The position numbers were made by a program, and so were the translations under genes. Positions 1 to 9,535 of a DNA stretch of 64,000 bases are shown one piece after another. The notes beneath the pieces are model-generated. The model saw nothing but the letters and a program-made list of their open reading frames with translations, was not told the DNA's origin and did no database searches. Every line of letters starts with the position of its first letter. Position 1 is the stretch's first letter. Source of the stretch: Tolypothrix sp. PCC 7910 (GTDB lineage: Bacteria; Cyanobacteriota; Cyanobacteriia; Cyanobacteriales; Nostocaceae); the NCBI RefSeq assembly GCF_011769525.1, contig NZ_CP050440.1:5581501-5645500 (forward strand), written 5' to 3'.

Positions 1-882
1 AGCAACATCGCAATTTGTGGGGTTTATCTTACCGCCTCCAGCAACTATACCTTTGATAAACTCATCCTTGAAAGATTGAGTATCGATTGATTTTGAGTCT
101 GCACAAATAGCAATATTGTTTTTACGCGCCGTTTTAATGGTGTAATTAGCCAGGCTAGCAGCAAATGAGCCATTACTAGGAACAGTACGAAATATATAAT
201 TACCAATACCAGAGAGATTTTGTGCTGTGCTGCTGGGAGAAATCATCACTAATCCCCCCTCTTGGTAAATTGGTGCAGCCGCAATAGAAGCATTACTAGA
301 GTTATGTCCGACTACAGCTAGAATGCTAGGATCTTGGACAAATTGCTTGGCAATCTGTTGAGCTTGGTTAGCCTCATTATCATCGTTAGCGATCGCCACC
401 TGCAAAAGTTTACCCTTGATACCACCGCTACGATTGACTTCATCTTGAGCCTGGGCTACACCTCGGAGAATTTCTTTTGCCACATCTAAATTCCCGCCGA
501 TAGGTACACTCACGGCAATTTTCAGGGAATTAGTATTTTTTGTCTGTGAATTATTTAAATAAATTAAGCTTTCTGGATCGTTGCGGTGTTTTTGCAGCGA
601 TGATTTTAACTTGGTGCTAGCAGTAGCAAAATCGCCTTTCGCAAAAGCTTGTACTCCTGCTTCTTTATCAGCACTCGTATCAGCAGCCACTAAAATTTTC
701 CCACCTAAACTGATTCGCTGTGATTGAGAACCTCCGTTAATTGGTTGCGAACTATTCCCAGGTATTAAGGAAGTCAAACTGTTACCGGAAAATTGATTCC
801 ACAACCACAAGCCCAAACCTAATACACCAGTAGTACACAGCAGAGATAAAATTAGCAGCTTAGTTTCTTTCTGAGAATTCAT
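1..882 (-). CDS. ABC transporter substrate-binding protein, branched-chain amino acid type (3' end missing)
   Basis: The gene runs off the left edge; 294 codons are visible and the stop is outside. The start is the ATG complementary to 880-882. After a short basic N-terminus comes one membrane/signal segment (about residues 9-27). A short TPR-like stretch around 75-100 follows (VQAFAKGDFATASTKL). Then a periplasmic-binding fold of the LivK/Peripla_BP_6 type begins with KIAVSVPIGGNLDVAKEILRG and continues with AVVGHNSSNASIAAAPIYQ and GIGNYIFRTVPS. Such proteins bind amino acids or amides outside the membrane, or act as sensor domains. An N-terminal anchor plus a TPR-like linker is common in cyanobacterial stand-alone versions, so a transport role is inferred and not proven. 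No permease or ATPase gene is visible next to it. The domain call is firm; the ligand is unknown. Confidence 0.85.
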   Translation of the reverse strand, partial: MNSQKETKLLILSLLCTTGVLGLGLWLWNQFSGNSLTSLIPGNSSQPINGGSQSQRISLGGKILVAADTSADKEAGVQAFAKGDFATASTKLKSSLQKHRNDPESLIYLNNSQTKNTNSLKIAVSVPIGGNLDVAKEILRGVAQAQDEVNRSGGIKGKLLQVAIANDDNEANQAQQIAKQFVQDPSILAVVGHNSSNASIAAAPIYQEGGLVMISPSSTAQNLSGIGNYIFRTVPSNGSFAASLANYTIKTARKNNIAICADSKSIDTQSFKDEFIKGIVAGGGKINPTNCDVA

Positions 883-992
883 AAGTTATTGATATAGATT
901 GCTCGGTAGAGTTGGTATTTTCTCTACTAACTACAATCAAAACGAAGAGAATAGGCAAACCCTGTAACTCAATAACAGCTTACCGCGATCGC

Positions 993-1087
993 GGGGGTTG
1001 GGGACTGGGGATTAGGGACTGGGGACTGGGGATTAGGAAGAAACACCAATTACCAATTACCAATTACCCATTCCCAATTGCCCATTG
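993..1087. repeat. STRR array (heptanucleotide repeats) between the binding-protein gene and argB
   Basis: Tandem GGGGACT/GGGGATT heptamers are followed by CCAATTA-type heptamers. They fill most of the spacer between the divergent binding-protein gene and argB. They give a spurious short reading frame on the plus strand, which I do not accept as a gene. Confidence 0.8.
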
Positions 1088-1149
1088 TTACCAGTTCCAA
1101 AGTCTTCTACACTGACTGCATAGGTTTTAAGTCTTAAAAGCTCCTCATA

Positions 1150-2043
1150 ATGGTCAACGATACTGAGTACATTAGGCAAACTGAAGCCACTCGTGTACAG
1201 GTGCTTAGCGAAGCTCTGCCTTATATTCAACAGTTCGCCGGACGTACTGTTGTTGTCAAATATGGCGGTGCGGCGATGAAAGATAGCACCCTCAAAGATC
1301 AGGTGATCCGCGATATTGTATTCTTATCCTGCGTCGGCTTGCGCCCGATTTTAGTCCACGGTGGCGGCCCGGAAATTAACAGTTGGTTAGATAAGCTGGG
1401 AATTGAAGCGCAATTTAAGAATGGTTTGCGAGTCACTGATGCGCCCACAATGGATGTGGTGGAAATGGTATTAGTGGGTCGAGTTAATAAGGAAATTGTT
1501 GAACTGATTAACCAAGCTGGCGGTTTGGCTGTGGGACTCTGCGGTAAAGATGGTAATCTCATCACAGCCCGTCCCCAAGGCCAAGAAGGTATCGGCTTTG
1601 TTGGGGAAGTCAGTAATGTCAATATCAAAATTTTAGAAACTCTAGCTAGCAATGGCTATATTCCCGTTGTGTCTAGTGTCGCCGCCGACGAGACAGGACA
1701 AGCTTATAACATAAACGCTGATACCGTTGCTGGGGAAATAGCAGCAGCTTTAGGTGCAGAAAAGTTAATTTTACTGACTGACACCAGAGGTATTTTAAAA
1801 GATTACAAAGATCCGTCTACTTTGATCCCCAAAGTGGATATACCCGAAGCGAGAGATTTAATCGCCACGGGTGTAGTTAGCGGAGGGATGATTCCGAAGG
1901 TCAATTGCTGTGTGCGATCGCTCGCTCAAGGAGTCAAGGCTGCACATATCATTGATGGTCGCATTCCCCACGCTTTGCTGTTGGAAATCTTTACTGATGT
2001 TGGTATTGGAACTATGATTCTCGGTTCCCAATTTAGAGGCTGA
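1150..2043 (+). CDS. argB: Acetylglutamate kinase
   Basis: Phosphorylates N-acetyl-L-glutamate with ATP, the second step of arginine synthesis in the cytoplasm. The length (297 aa) is normal. The amino-acid-kinase signature [10 protein letters not shown] lies at residues 34-43, with the catalytic-type Lys at 37. HGGGPEIN (70-77) forms the substrate/phosphate loop. [15 protein letters not shown] near 195-210 is the conserved nucleotide-side motif. The extended N-terminal helix ([17 protein letters not shown]) is typical of the arginine-feedback-inhibited hexameric class. In cyanobacteria this class is also activated by the PII protein; that is family knowledge and is not visible here. It is preceded by an STRR-filled spacer and appears to be transcribed alone. 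The ATG start gives the expected N-terminus. Confidence 0.97.
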   Translation: MVNDTEYIRQTEATRVQVLSEALPYIQQFAGRTVVVKYGGAAMKDSTLKDQVIRDIVFLSCVGLRPILVHGGGPEINSWLDKLGIEAQFKNGLRVTDAPTMDVVEMVLVGRVNKEIVELINQAGGLAVGLCGKDGNLITARPQGQEGIGFVGEVSNVNIKILETLASNGYIPVVSSVAADETGQAYNINADTVAGEIAAALGAEKLILLTDTRGILKDYKDPSTLIPKVDIPEARDLIATGVVSGGMIPKVNCCVRSLAQGVKAAHIIDGRIPHALLLEIFTDVGIGTMILGSQFRG

Positions 2044-2079
2044 TTAGCTCTTGGTTGGGCAGTTTGCCCAACCACAAAA

Positions 2080-2517
2080 TTACCAAGGATAAAGTATATT
2101 GACGCGCGATCGCCCTCTGAATGGTTGATTATATCCAGGATGACGGTCAAATACTGGATTTCTGATTGTTGAATCGCGGAAGATGGGGTTCACGACAGAG
2201 GGAGTATTTAAACCCGGATAGATAGTATTCTGCTGATATTGTGGATAAGTATAGATGGTAGTTGTGGGATAACGGTAATCATTGCGTTGGCGATATCGGT
2301 AATTATTGTTCCAGTGTGTTCTTCCTCTCGCCGGATTTATACGTATATGATGATAGCCCTGATTACCATAAACAAAGGAATCATCTAAGTGTGTTTGTCT
2401 TCCACCATTAATAATAATCACCGATTGAGCAGCAGCAGGGGCAATGGTAGCGCTGAGTAATGCCAGAGTGAGGCCTGCACCCAGCCAATTCCGTTGTAAG
2501 TCTTTGATTCTAGCCAT
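2080..2517 (-). CDS. Small secreted protein, unknown function
   Basis: 145 aa. A clear signal peptide runs over about residues 1-31 (basic start, LGAGLTLALLSATIAPAAAQ), with a likely cut after AAA. The mature part is rich in Asn, Tyr, Arg and Pro, including RPTHWNN-like and YRYRQRNDYRYP runs, and has no recognisable catalytic motif. It is convergent with argB, 36 nt from its stop. I do not recognise a named family; a periplasmic or extracellular structural role is only a guess. The composition is low-complexity but the reading frame, signal peptide and ATG are convincing. Confidence 0.75.
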   Translation of the reverse strand: MARIKDLQRNWLGAGLTLALLSATIAPAAAQSVIIINGGRQTHLDDSFVYGNQGYHHIRINPARGRTHWNNNYRYRQRNDYRYPTTTIYTYPQYQQNTIYPGLNTPSVVNPIFRDSTIRNPVFDRHPGYNQPFRGRSRVNILYPW

Positions 2518-2881
2518 ATTTTGCTTCCCCAGAAATTTGATCGACTGAAATTTTCAGTAGCTGCTGATTGTTGGTAATTGAACGATTTGTTTACTAACTG
2601 TTTACGGGTTTTTCATCAGTACTTCAGTGCTGACTACGAAAATGATTTGCCCATGAACGTTAGTGTGCATTTTTTAACATACCTCAGTAGTGCATCTTTA
2701 GTACTGCTGCGGTGATTAAGAAATATTGAAAAAGTACAGGTAACTATTTCGATAAAAATTTTAGCTAGTCTCGTGAAATTCCACATCCATCTAAAGGTAG
2801 GGGTAGTTCATTTGTGCTATATACCCCGAAAACATTTCCCAATGATTGCTGACATTGGCACAATAAATTTAAGAACTACTG
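2518..2881. other. Intergenic region between divergent genes
   Basis: 364 nt separate the secreted-protein gene (minus) from the TPR gene (plus). It must hold both promoters. I see AT-rich sequence and several direct near-repeats of CAGTRCTGA/AGTACTG type, but no site I can name. Confidence 0.5.
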
Positions 2882-3415
2882 ATGTGTGTACAGAACGTGA
2901 ATGCAGAAAGTTTAGAACTTGCCAGATCTCGCTATCAAGCTGGGCGAGTTGCTTTTGAAAATGGGCAATACCGAGAAGCTGTGGAGAATCTGGAAAAAGC
3001 CAGCGCCCTCTTGTCTCGAAATTCTCGCTTTGGGGGCGAAGTACAAATTTGGCTGGTAACAGCTTATGAAGCTGCGGGAAGAACAGAGGATGCGATCGCC
3101 CTTTGCGAACAACTTAAACGCCATCCCTACTCAGAAACCAGTAAACAAGCCCGGCATTTACTCTACATCTTAAAAGCACCGAAGCTGAAAAGACCCAGCG
3201 AATGGATGACAGAAATTCCCGATTTGGGTAAATTACCCGAAAACGAATCGCAAATTCGCGTATCTGTCAAGCCGCGCCCAGCTGCTAGCACCAAAAAACC
3301 AGAACCGGAATTTGTTGATCTCAGCCAAGTCAATACCAAAGATAACCGCTTTATCTGGTTGGCATTAATTGTCATCGGGGCAATTCTGGGATACTTGGTT
3401 TGGCTGAATGTTTAA
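2882..3415 (+). CDS. TPR-containing membrane-anchored protein
   Basis: 177 aa. Residues about 10-95 form two to three TPR-like helical pairs (ARSRYQAGRVAFENGQYREA, then VQIWLVTAYEAAGRTEDAIAL). A Pro/Lys-rich linker follows. One C-terminal transmembrane helix (about 158-175, WLALIVIGAILGYLVWL) ends at the last residue, so it is tail-anchored. TPR modules scaffold protein contacts; no enzymatic motif is present. The DUF3153 lipoprotein gene lies 256 nt downstream on the same strand, so both may act in the same envelope process. This is context only, and the function is unknown. Confidence 0.85.
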   Translation: MCVQNVNAESLELARSRYQAGRVAFENGQYREAVENLEKASALLSRNSRFGGEVQIWLVTAYEAAGRTEDAIALCEQLKRHPYSETSKQARHLLYILKAPKLKRPSEWMTEIPDLGKLPENESQIRVSVKPRPAASTKKPEPEFVDLSQVNTKDNRFIWLALIVIGAILGYLVWLNV

Positions 3416-3540
3416 TTGTCAAAAGTCACAGAGATCCGATTAATCGCGTTTGTACAAAAGTCAAAAGTCCAAAGTTTAAAACTTTTGGATGTGGATTTTC
3501 CATCTATATCTCTCAGGTGGGAAAATAAGCATTGGGATTG

Positions 3541-3645
3541 TAAAGGATGAAGGATGAAAGTTTTGCAATATTTATGCTCTATTCATTTATCTGTGGGTTA
3601 ATTTCATACTTTAGCCCTCATACTTTATCCTTCATCCTTCAAAAT
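3541..3645. repeat. Inverted STRR pair (AAGGATG / CATCCTT heptamers)
   Basis: Heptamers AAGGATG at 3543-3558 face CATCCTT heptamers at 3627-3639, with 13 bp of perfect complementarity, across a spacer of about 70 nt. The same arrangement recurs at 14580-14700 and partly at 40693-40773. Confidence 0.7.
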
Positions 3646-3671
3646 CTGATACTAGCGGAGACTTATTATTG

Positions 3672-4595
3672 ATGAATTCGTCATATCTAGGAAAAGTTTT
3701 CCATTGGTTAGTGACACAGTTAAGTTTTGTTATAAAAAAAAGAGAATTGTTAACAAAATTTGCTGCTCGTAAATCAAATAATTCTATGCTTTTCTCCTCG
3801 CAACAAAGCAGCAACGCCAAAACACCAAAACCGATTTTGTGGGTAGTCGTATTAGCATCATTACTGTTAACTGGTTGTGTGCAGTATGACGTAGGCGTGA
3901 ACTTTAGTAACTCCAATCACGGGGAATTGGTGCAGCATATTAAATTAGGAGAAAGGCTCACCAGTTTTAGTGGCGACTATGTTTATGAATGGTTAAACAG
4001 TATAGAACGCCGCGCCCGTAAACTAGAAGGAAAAGCAAAGCGAATTTCTCCCGAAGAAGTAATTGTGACGATTCCCTTCACTAATGGGCAAGAATTACAA
4101 GAAAAATTTAATGAGTTTTTTAGCTCCCGCATCAATCAAAAAACTGAGCCTGTAGCCGCTGAATCGGACTCAGAACTACCAAAAGTTGAATCTAACTTAC
4201 TCATAGAGGAGAACAACTTTTTACTATTGGTACGTAATCGCTTAATTTATGATTTAGATTTGCGATCGCTCTCTCTAATTGCTAGTGATGGTAATGTTTT
4301 AGCAAACGCAGGTTCAATTCTCGATTTGAATTTTAGTTTGAAAACCCCATTGGGAGCGCAAAACATCCCCATTGGGGAAAATCCCATCGATCCAGAAAAA
4401 ACTAACAATCAACTTGTGTGGAAGTTGAGAACTGGGGAACTAAACCACATAGAAGTAGTTTTTTGGCTCCCTAGCCCCCTTGGTATTGGTGCGTTGCTAA
4501 TTGCTTTGTTTGTCTGGGGTGGTATCTATCTCAGATATACATTTATGCCTGATCCAAGACTTCAGTTTGCGCCAAAAGCAGCAGTATCAGAATAG
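3672..4595 (+). CDS. DUF3153 family lipoprotein
   Basis: Conserved cyanobacterial envelope protein. From the ATG at 3672 it is 307 aa. A TTG lies just upstream at 3669, and an internal ATG at 3786 would place a conventional lipoprotein signal nearer the N-terminus. The segment WVVVLASLLLTGC holds a lipobox (LLTGC), then a mature domain beginning VQYDVGVNFSNSNHGELVQHI. A C-terminal transmembrane helix (about 270-290, IGALLIALFVWGGIYL) precedes a short tail, so the protein probably has a large loop outside the cytoplasm. A GGAG at 3657-3660 favours the 3672 start; the lipobox favours 3786. The biochemical role of DUF3153 is not known to me. Confidence 0.82.
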   Translation: MNSSYLGKVFHWLVTQLSFVIKKRELLTKFAARKSNNSMLFSSQQSSNAKTPKPILWVVVLASLLLTGCVQYDVGVNFSNSNHGELVQHIKLGERLTSFSGDYVYEWLNSIERRARKLEGKAKRISPEEVIVTIPFTNGQELQEKFNEFFSSRINQKTEPVAAESDSELPKVESNLLIEENNFLLLVRNRLIYDLDLRSLSLIASDGNVLANAGSILDLNFSLKTPLGAQNIPIGENPIDPEKTNNQLVWKLRTGELNHIEVVFWLPSPLGIGALLIALFVWGGIYLRYTFMPDPRLQFAPKAAVSE

Positions 4596-4685
4596 TGCTG
4601 AGTGCTGAGATGAGAATAGCGTCTTTAGTGAGAGAGGCGACTGGCCTTGACAAGTCCAAGCGAGTTTTTAAGTTTGGACTCTTGT

Positions 4686-4709
4686 AGAGACGCGATTAAT
4701 CGCGTCTCT
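4686..4709. repeat. 24-bp perfect palindrome (GACGCGATTAATCGCGTC core)
   Basis: A perfect palindrome sits between the DUF3153 gene and pdxH, which converge. It may act as a two-way terminator. Related palindromes occur at 21048-21067 and 26707-26730. Confidence 0.75.
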
Positions 4710-4725
4710 CCTACTCAGCACTTAA

Positions 4726-5370
4726 TTAAGGAGATAAACGCTCAATTTTCCAATCGCCATTATCTAAACGAGTATAAAGCAGGCGATCGTGTAAGCGGCT
4801 GGGACGGCCTTGCCAAAACTCAATTTCTGTGGGAATGATACGCAAGCCTCCCCAATTCAAAGGTCGAGGAATCTCCTGAGTTTCATATTTGTCCTGCAAT
4901 TCTTGCAAGCGCTGCTCTAAAACTTCTCGGCTTTCTATCACCTCACTTTGATTAGAAGCCCATGCACCCAAGCGACTATTTTCGGGACGGCTGTAAAAAT
5001 ATTGATCTGATTCAGCCTCCGAAACTTTCTCCACCTGTCCTGTAATGCGAACTTGACGTTCTAGTTCCGCCCACCAAAACACTAATGCAGCTTGGGGGTT
5101 TTCTGCTAGTTCTTGACCTTTACGGCTGTTATAGTTGGTAAAGAATACAAAGCCTCGCTCATCAAAATTTTTCAGTAGTACCATTCTTGCCGAGGGTTTA
5201 CCGTCGGGCATAGCTGTAGCCAGAGTCATGGCGTTAGGTTCGGGAAGTTGGGCCGCCAGTGCCTGATCGAACCATTGTTTAAATTGTATAAAAGGATTAG
5301 GATTAACCTCAGTTTCACTCAAATCTTGTAGAGTATAGTCTTTACGAAGGTCAGCTATGGTTTGATTCAT
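4726..5370 (-). CDS. pdxH: Pyridoxamine 5'-phosphate oxidase
   Basis: FMN-dependent oxidase that turns pyridoxamine- or pyridoxine-phosphate into pyridoxal phosphate. At 214 aa it is the usual length. Visible signatures: the N-terminal PLP-oxidase helix ([19 protein letters not shown]), the FMN-binding block [19 protein letters not shown] with SRKGQEL, and [22 protein letters not shown]. The C-terminal dimerisation domain ends in [19 protein letters not shown] and WKIERLSP, both diagnostic. It is a single gene, convergent with the DUF3153 gene. Confidence 0.97.
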   Translation of the reverse strand: MNQTIADLRKDYTLQDLSETEVNPNPFIQFKQWFDQALAAQLPEPNAMTLATAMPDGKPSARMVLLKNFDERGFVFFTNYNSRKGQELAENPQAALVFWWAELERQVRITGQVEKVSEAESDQYFYSRPENSRLGAWASNQSEVIESREVLEQRLQELQDKYETQEIPRPLNWGGLRIIPTEIEFWQGRPSRLHDRLLYTRLDNGDWKIERLSP

Positions 5371-5560
5371 GGTGATGTACTTCCCTGGTATTTAGATCAG
5401 CTTTAATAGATGTCTTTATTCAAAATATCTTTTATGGTCAGCGCCAACACCTATTGAGCAATTTTTTTCGAGAAATCTTGAAAAAATCTTGCATCTGATA
5501 CCAAATTAGGATAAATAATATTTTTTGAGATAACGCGAGAAGCTTGTTGGGAAAGACTTT

Positions 5561-5600
5561 CAATCTAAAATCCACAATCTAAAATCCAAAATTTAAAATT
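5561..5600. repeat. AAAATCT/AAAATCC heptamer array
   Basis: Tandem seven-base units immediately before the permease start at 5604. The same motif is found inside the coding sequence at about 18710-18740. Confidence 0.7.
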
Positions 5601-5603
5601 GAT

Positions 5604-6707
5604 ATGATCCGCCGTTCAGCCTCCCTTCAAAGTTTATTAATTTACGGTCTGAGCGGCCCGATTATCGCTCTTAATGTGTGGCTGTTGTCGGTAGTGTTTC
5701 ACTATTTCCAGCATCCCATCACTATCCTCAGTTGTGCGGCAATTCTGGCTTTTTTATTAAATTATCCGGTACAGTTCTTTCAACGCGCACGTATCACCCA
5801 CACTCAGGCGGTAATTATTGTTTTGCTTGTCACTTTTACATTAGTAGTGATTTTGGGTGTCACATTAGTACCCCTGCTACTTGACCAAACAATTCAACTT
5901 TTAAATAAAATTCCGGATTGGTTAACTAGTAGTCAAAGAAATCTAGAACATGTTGAGGCTTTAGCAAAACAGCGACGCTTACCGATAAATTTGCAAGTGG
6001 TGAGTACTCAAATTAATGCTAATATCCAAAATTTGGTGCAACAGTTAGCTTCAGGTGCAGTAGGATTTGCTGGCACACTACTCTCAGGAATACTGAATTT
6101 GGTTTTAGTGGTCGTGCTAGCCTTTTATATGCTCATATATGGCGATCGCGTCTGGGCTGGCCTGGTCAGTCTGTTACCTTCTAATATTAGAGTTCCTTTA
6201 ACAACATCCTTACGATTAAATTTTCAGAACTTTTTCCTCAGTCAGTTGTTGTTAGGGCTATTTATGGTAGTGACCTTAGCACCAATTTTCATAGTTCTGC
6301 AGGTACCATTTGCTTTACTGTTTGCCATAGTAATTGGCATAGGGGAACTTATTCCCTTTGTGGGTGCAACTCTTGGTATTGGTTTAGTGACAATACTAGT
6401 TCTGCTACAAAATTGGTGGTTAGCAGTTCAAGTTGCTTTGTCGGCAATTCTCTTGCAGCAAGTTAAAGATAATTTGTTAGCGCCTAAATTACTTGGTGAC
6501 TTCATCGGACTAAATCCTATATGGATTTTTGTAGCCATTTTAATGGGTTTTGAAATAGCTGGTTTATTAGGAACACTTGTTGCCGTTCCCATTGCCGGAA
6601 CTATTAAAGGAACATTTGACGCTCTTAAAACTGGTGAATCTGGTAACTTTGTCTCACATTTTTCTATTAACTATACATCTGGCTTTGATGAAGAAAGTAA
6701 AAGTTAG
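5604..6707 (+). CDS. AI-2E/PerM family membrane permease
   Basis: 367 aa with about seven to eight hydrophobic segments. There are two at the N-terminus (about 10-60), one near 65-90, then a central amphipathic loop (about 95-150). The conserved C-terminal block includes LLSGILNLVLVVVLAFYMLIYGDRVW, IGIGELIPFVGATLGIG and the ending LLGTLVAVPIAGTIKGTFD. This pattern fits the AI-2 exporter-like/DUF20 superfamily. Members export varied solutes or act in Na+/H+ exchange; the substrate cannot be read from sequence. The start lies directly after an STRR array, with no strong Shine-Dalgarno sequence visible. The gene appears to stand alone. Confidence 0.9.
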   Translation: MIRRSASLQSLLIYGLSGPIIALNVWLLSVVFHYFQHPITILSCAAILAFLLNYPVQFFQRARITHTQAVIIVLLVTFTLVVILGVTLVPLLLDQTIQLLNKIPDWLTSSQRNLEHVEALAKQRRLPINLQVVSTQINANIQNLVQQLASGAVGFAGTLLSGILNLVLVVVLAFYMLIYGDRVWAGLVSLLPSNIRVPLTTSLRLNFQNFFLSQLLLGLFMVVTLAPIFIVLQVPFALLFAIVIGIGELIPFVGATLGIGLVTILVLLQNWWLAVQVALSAILLQQVKDNLLAPKLLGDFIGLNPIWIFVAILMGFEIAGLLGTLVAVPIAGTIKGTFDALKTGESGNFVSHFSINYTSGFDEESKS

Positions 6708-7200
6708 AAAAGTGGTGATTGGTAATTGGTAAAACTTAGAATCCTCCAATTTTCTTTGATGTAAAATCTAAAATTTATATAGTATGAAAAAAATAAAAAA
6801 AGCAAAATTTACTGAAAAAAATGTAAAAATCGGGTATTTTATAATACTTTATTCACTTATATAAAAGTATAAAAATCTCATGTTAGAGTTCATTGACTGT
6901 TGTGAGAATTACACTATTAGACGTTCAGGGTGCAATCAATGTCTTATCCAAAATGCTGCAAGATAAAACTTGCAAAATCTAAAATTACCATTCACAATGA
7001 TCATAAAAGTAATTACCTGCTAGATATAAAGTATAATTTATTACAAAATATTCTAATTTCATGAGACAGGTAAGACCTGTGCTAATTTTTATCTACGATA
7101 CTAGCAAGTCATTCTTTCACAATATGAAGCATAATTGCTAGCCGAATAAATCCAGTGTTAAAGCTAGACACTTTTTGACTTAATTACTCAAAATTAATTA
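6708..7200. other. AT-rich intergenic region
   Basis: About 490 nt of very AT-rich sequence upstream of scpA. No reading frame, repeat array or strong hairpin that I can support. Confidence 0.5.
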
Positions 7201-8031
7201 ATGGATGCGTCCGAGCTATTAGAAACAATTACACTTCTGATCAAGCAAGCTGAACAAGGAGAAATTGATCCTTGGGATGTCCAAGTAATTGAGGTAATTG
7301 ACCGTTATTTAGAACTAATGGCACCGCAGGCCACAGCTAGAGGCTATGAAGCCGATTTATCTCAATCTGGACAAGCTTTTTTATCAGCATCAATGCTGGT
7401 GTTATTTAAAGCAAATACCTTGATGCAATTACAATCAGCCGCAGACGAACAAGAACTGATACTTGATGATGCACTGCTAGAAAGTGAAAATGGGCTGTTA
7501 CATCCAGTTAATCGTCTGCCTTTAGAGCATCATTTGCGTCGTCGTCCAGCCGCAATGCCACCACCCAAACGTCGTGTGACTCTGCAAGAATTAATTGAGC
7601 AGTTGCAGATCATGGCGAATCAGCTCAAACTTGTCCAAAAAACTAGCAAACCAGTCCGTCCTCGCCGCCAGCCTACCGTGCAAAGTATGCGAGCCGCGCT
7701 AGAACTGGCACACCAAGAAAATCTGACGGAAGTAGCTGGAGAACTAGAGCAAGTATTACAGCTGTCTGCACAAAAATTGCATTTGGAACAAAATTGTTTG
7801 AATTTGGAACAGCTTGTGGAATTATGGATCGAGAGTAAAAAGCCATACCAAAATGTTTCTGCCCATACATCAGCACATAGCCACTTGGTTAGTGTGTTCT
7901 GGGCGCTACTACTGCTATCAGCTCAATCCAAAGTAGAGCTATTGCAAGAAGAGTTTTACCAAGAAATTAAAATTCGGTTACTGATAGATTCAGCAAACAC
8001 CCACCAACCTTTGGAGCAGCCGATGAACTGA
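7201..8031 (+). CDS. scpA: Segregation and condensation protein A
   Basis: Kleisin subunit that bridges SMC and ScpB in bacterial condensin. 276 aa. The N-terminal kleisin helix region is recognisable (ELLETITLLIKQAEQGEIDPWDVQVIEVIDRYLELM), followed by LSQSGQAFLSASMLVLFKANTLM, the conserved ScpA block. The C-terminal part (about 210-265) contains HLVSVFWALLLLSAQSKVELLQEEFYQEIKI, the winged-helix region that contacts SMC heads. The middle basic segment (RRRPAAMPPPKRRV) is divergent, as usual in cyanobacteria. No scpB or smc lies nearby. The ATG follows an AT-rich leader. Confidence 0.92.
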   Translation: MDASELLETITLLIKQAEQGEIDPWDVQVIEVIDRYLELMAPQATARGYEADLSQSGQAFLSASMLVLFKANTLMQLQSAADEQELILDDALLESENGLLHPVNRLPLEHHLRRRPAAMPPPKRRVTLQELIEQLQIMANQLKLVQKTSKPVRPRRQPTVQSMRAALELAHQENLTEVAGELEQVLQLSAQKLHLEQNCLNLEQLVELWIESKKPYQNVSAHTSAHSHLVSVFWALLLLSAQSKVELLQEEFYQEIKIRLLIDSANTHQPLEQPMN

Positions 8032-8258
8032 GAAATATTCATCCACTTATTTTAGATAATTTAGAGACTAAGGTGCCATCAAACCCAAAGTCTAGGTAAA
8101 TTTAAAAAGTAAGCCATTGCTCGTCATTTGACGATGCCGTTAGATGCAAATATCAGCAAATTCCCCTAATCTGTGCTATCAGGGATGAATAAAAAGAATA
8201 AACCAATGAAGTATAACTTGTTGACAGTAAACTGGCCTGTGGTTGAGGAATAATCTTT

Positions 8259-9425
8259 ATGAAGGCGATGATTCTTGCAGCGGGTAAAGGTACTCGTGTC
8301 CGTCCGATTACCTATACAATCCCCAAACCGATGATTCCTATACTGCAAAAACCAGTAATGGAATTTTTACTTGAGCTGTTACGCCAGCATGGCTTTGACC
8401 AAATTATGGTCAATGTTAGCCATTTGGCTGAGGAAATCGAAAACTATTTCCGTGATGGTCAACGGTTTGGCGTACAAATTGCCTATTCTTTTGAAGGGCA
8501 AATTGTGGACGGTACACTGGTGGGAGAAGCAGTTGGGTCTGCTGGAGGGATGCGGCGTATCCAAGACTTCTCGCCGTTTTTCGACGATACCTTTGTGGTA
8601 TTGTGCGGTGATGCTTTGATTGACTTGGATTTAACAGAAGCAGTCAAGTGGCATCGAGCGAAAGGGTCGATCGCGACAATTATTACGAAATCTGTTCCCA
8701 AGGAAGAAGTTTCTAGCTACGGTGTAGTCGTAACTGATGACGACAGGCGAATAAAAGCTTTCCAAGAAAAACCCTCAACCGAAGAAGCCCTCAGCACCAA
8801 CATCAACACAGGGATTTACATCTTTGAGCCGGAAGTATTTAAGTATATCCCCTCTGGCATTGAGTACGACATTGGTAGTCAACTATTCCCTAAACTTGTA
8901 GAAATTGGCGCGCCTTTCTACGGTATCCCAATGGATTTTGAATGGGTAGATATTGGTAAAGTACCAGACTACTGGCGGGCGATTCGTGGTGTATTGCTAG
9001 GTGAAATTAAAAACGTCCAAATCCCGGGACATGAAGTTGCACCTGGAATTTATACTGGCTTAAACGTCGCTGTCAATTGGGACAAAGTCGATATTACAGG
9101 CCCAGTTTATATTGGTGGGATGACCAGAATCGAAGACGGCGCTAAAATAGTCGGCCCGGCGATGATTGGCCCCAATTGCTGGATTTGTAGCGGGGCGACA
9201 GTAGAAAACAGCGTGATTTTTGAATGGTCACGCCTCGGCCCTGAAGTTCGCCTGATAGATAAATTAGTGTTTGGGCGTTACTGCGTCGATAAAACTGGAG
9301 CCACCATTGATGTGCAAGCAGCAGCCTTAGACTGGTTGATTACTGATGCACGTCAGTCACCACCATCTCATACCCCAGTAGAACGACAAGCGATCGCAGA
9401 ATTGCTCAATACGACTGCTATTTAG
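8259..9425 (+). CDS. NDP-sugar pyrophosphorylase (mannose-1-phosphate guanylyltransferase-like)
   Basis: 388 aa. The N-terminal nucleotidyltransferase domain starts MKAMILAAGKGTRVRPIT, the canonical NTP-binding loop, followed by IPKPMIPILQKPVMEF. VVLCGDALIDLDL supplies the metal-binding Asp, and NTGIYIFEPEV and FEWVDIGKVPDYWRA complete the sugar-phosphate site. The C-terminal third is a left-handed beta-helix-like region with hexapeptide character (DGAKIVGPAMIGPNCWICSGATVENSVIF). It makes a nucleotide-sugar for polysaccharide or glycolipid synthesis. The sugar and base are uncertain; GDP-mannose or UDP/dTDP-glucose are possible. Unlike the longer cyanobacterial form fused to a phosphomutase, this copy has no mutase domain. 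It is convergent with speA. Confidence 0.88.
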   Translation: MKAMILAAGKGTRVRPITYTIPKPMIPILQKPVMEFLLELLRQHGFDQIMVNVSHLAEEIENYFRDGQRFGVQIAYSFEGQIVDGTLVGEAVGSAGGMRRIQDFSPFFDDTFVVLCGDALIDLDLTEAVKWHRAKGSIATIITKSVPKEEVSSYGVVVTDDDRRIKAFQEKPSTEEALSTNINTGIYIFEPEVFKYIPSGIEYDIGSQLFPKLVEIGAPFYGIPMDFEWVDIGKVPDYWRAIRGVLLGEIKNVQIPGHEVAPGIYTGLNVAVNWDKVDITGPVYIGGMTRIEDGAKIVGPAMIGPNCWICSGATVENSVIFEWSRLGPEVRLIDKLVFGRYCVDKTGATIDVQAAALDWLITDARQSPPSHTPVERQAIAELLNTTAI

Positions 9426-9535
9426 GGCATGGGGCATGGGGCATGGGGCATTGGTAATGGGTAATTGGATTTTCTGCTTGTCCCCAATACCCAATCCCCA
9501 GTCCCCAGTCCCCAATCCCCAGTCCCCCAGCCCCT
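9425..9535. repeat. STRR array between convergent genes
   Basis: GGGGCAT units followed by CCCCAGT/CCCCAAT heptamers fill the whole spacer between the pyrophosphorylase stop and the speA stop. Confidence 0.8.

Noticed and set aside
912-1115. 67-codon plus-strand frame before argB
   Set aside because: Translation of STRR heptamers; no ribosome site or conserved residues.
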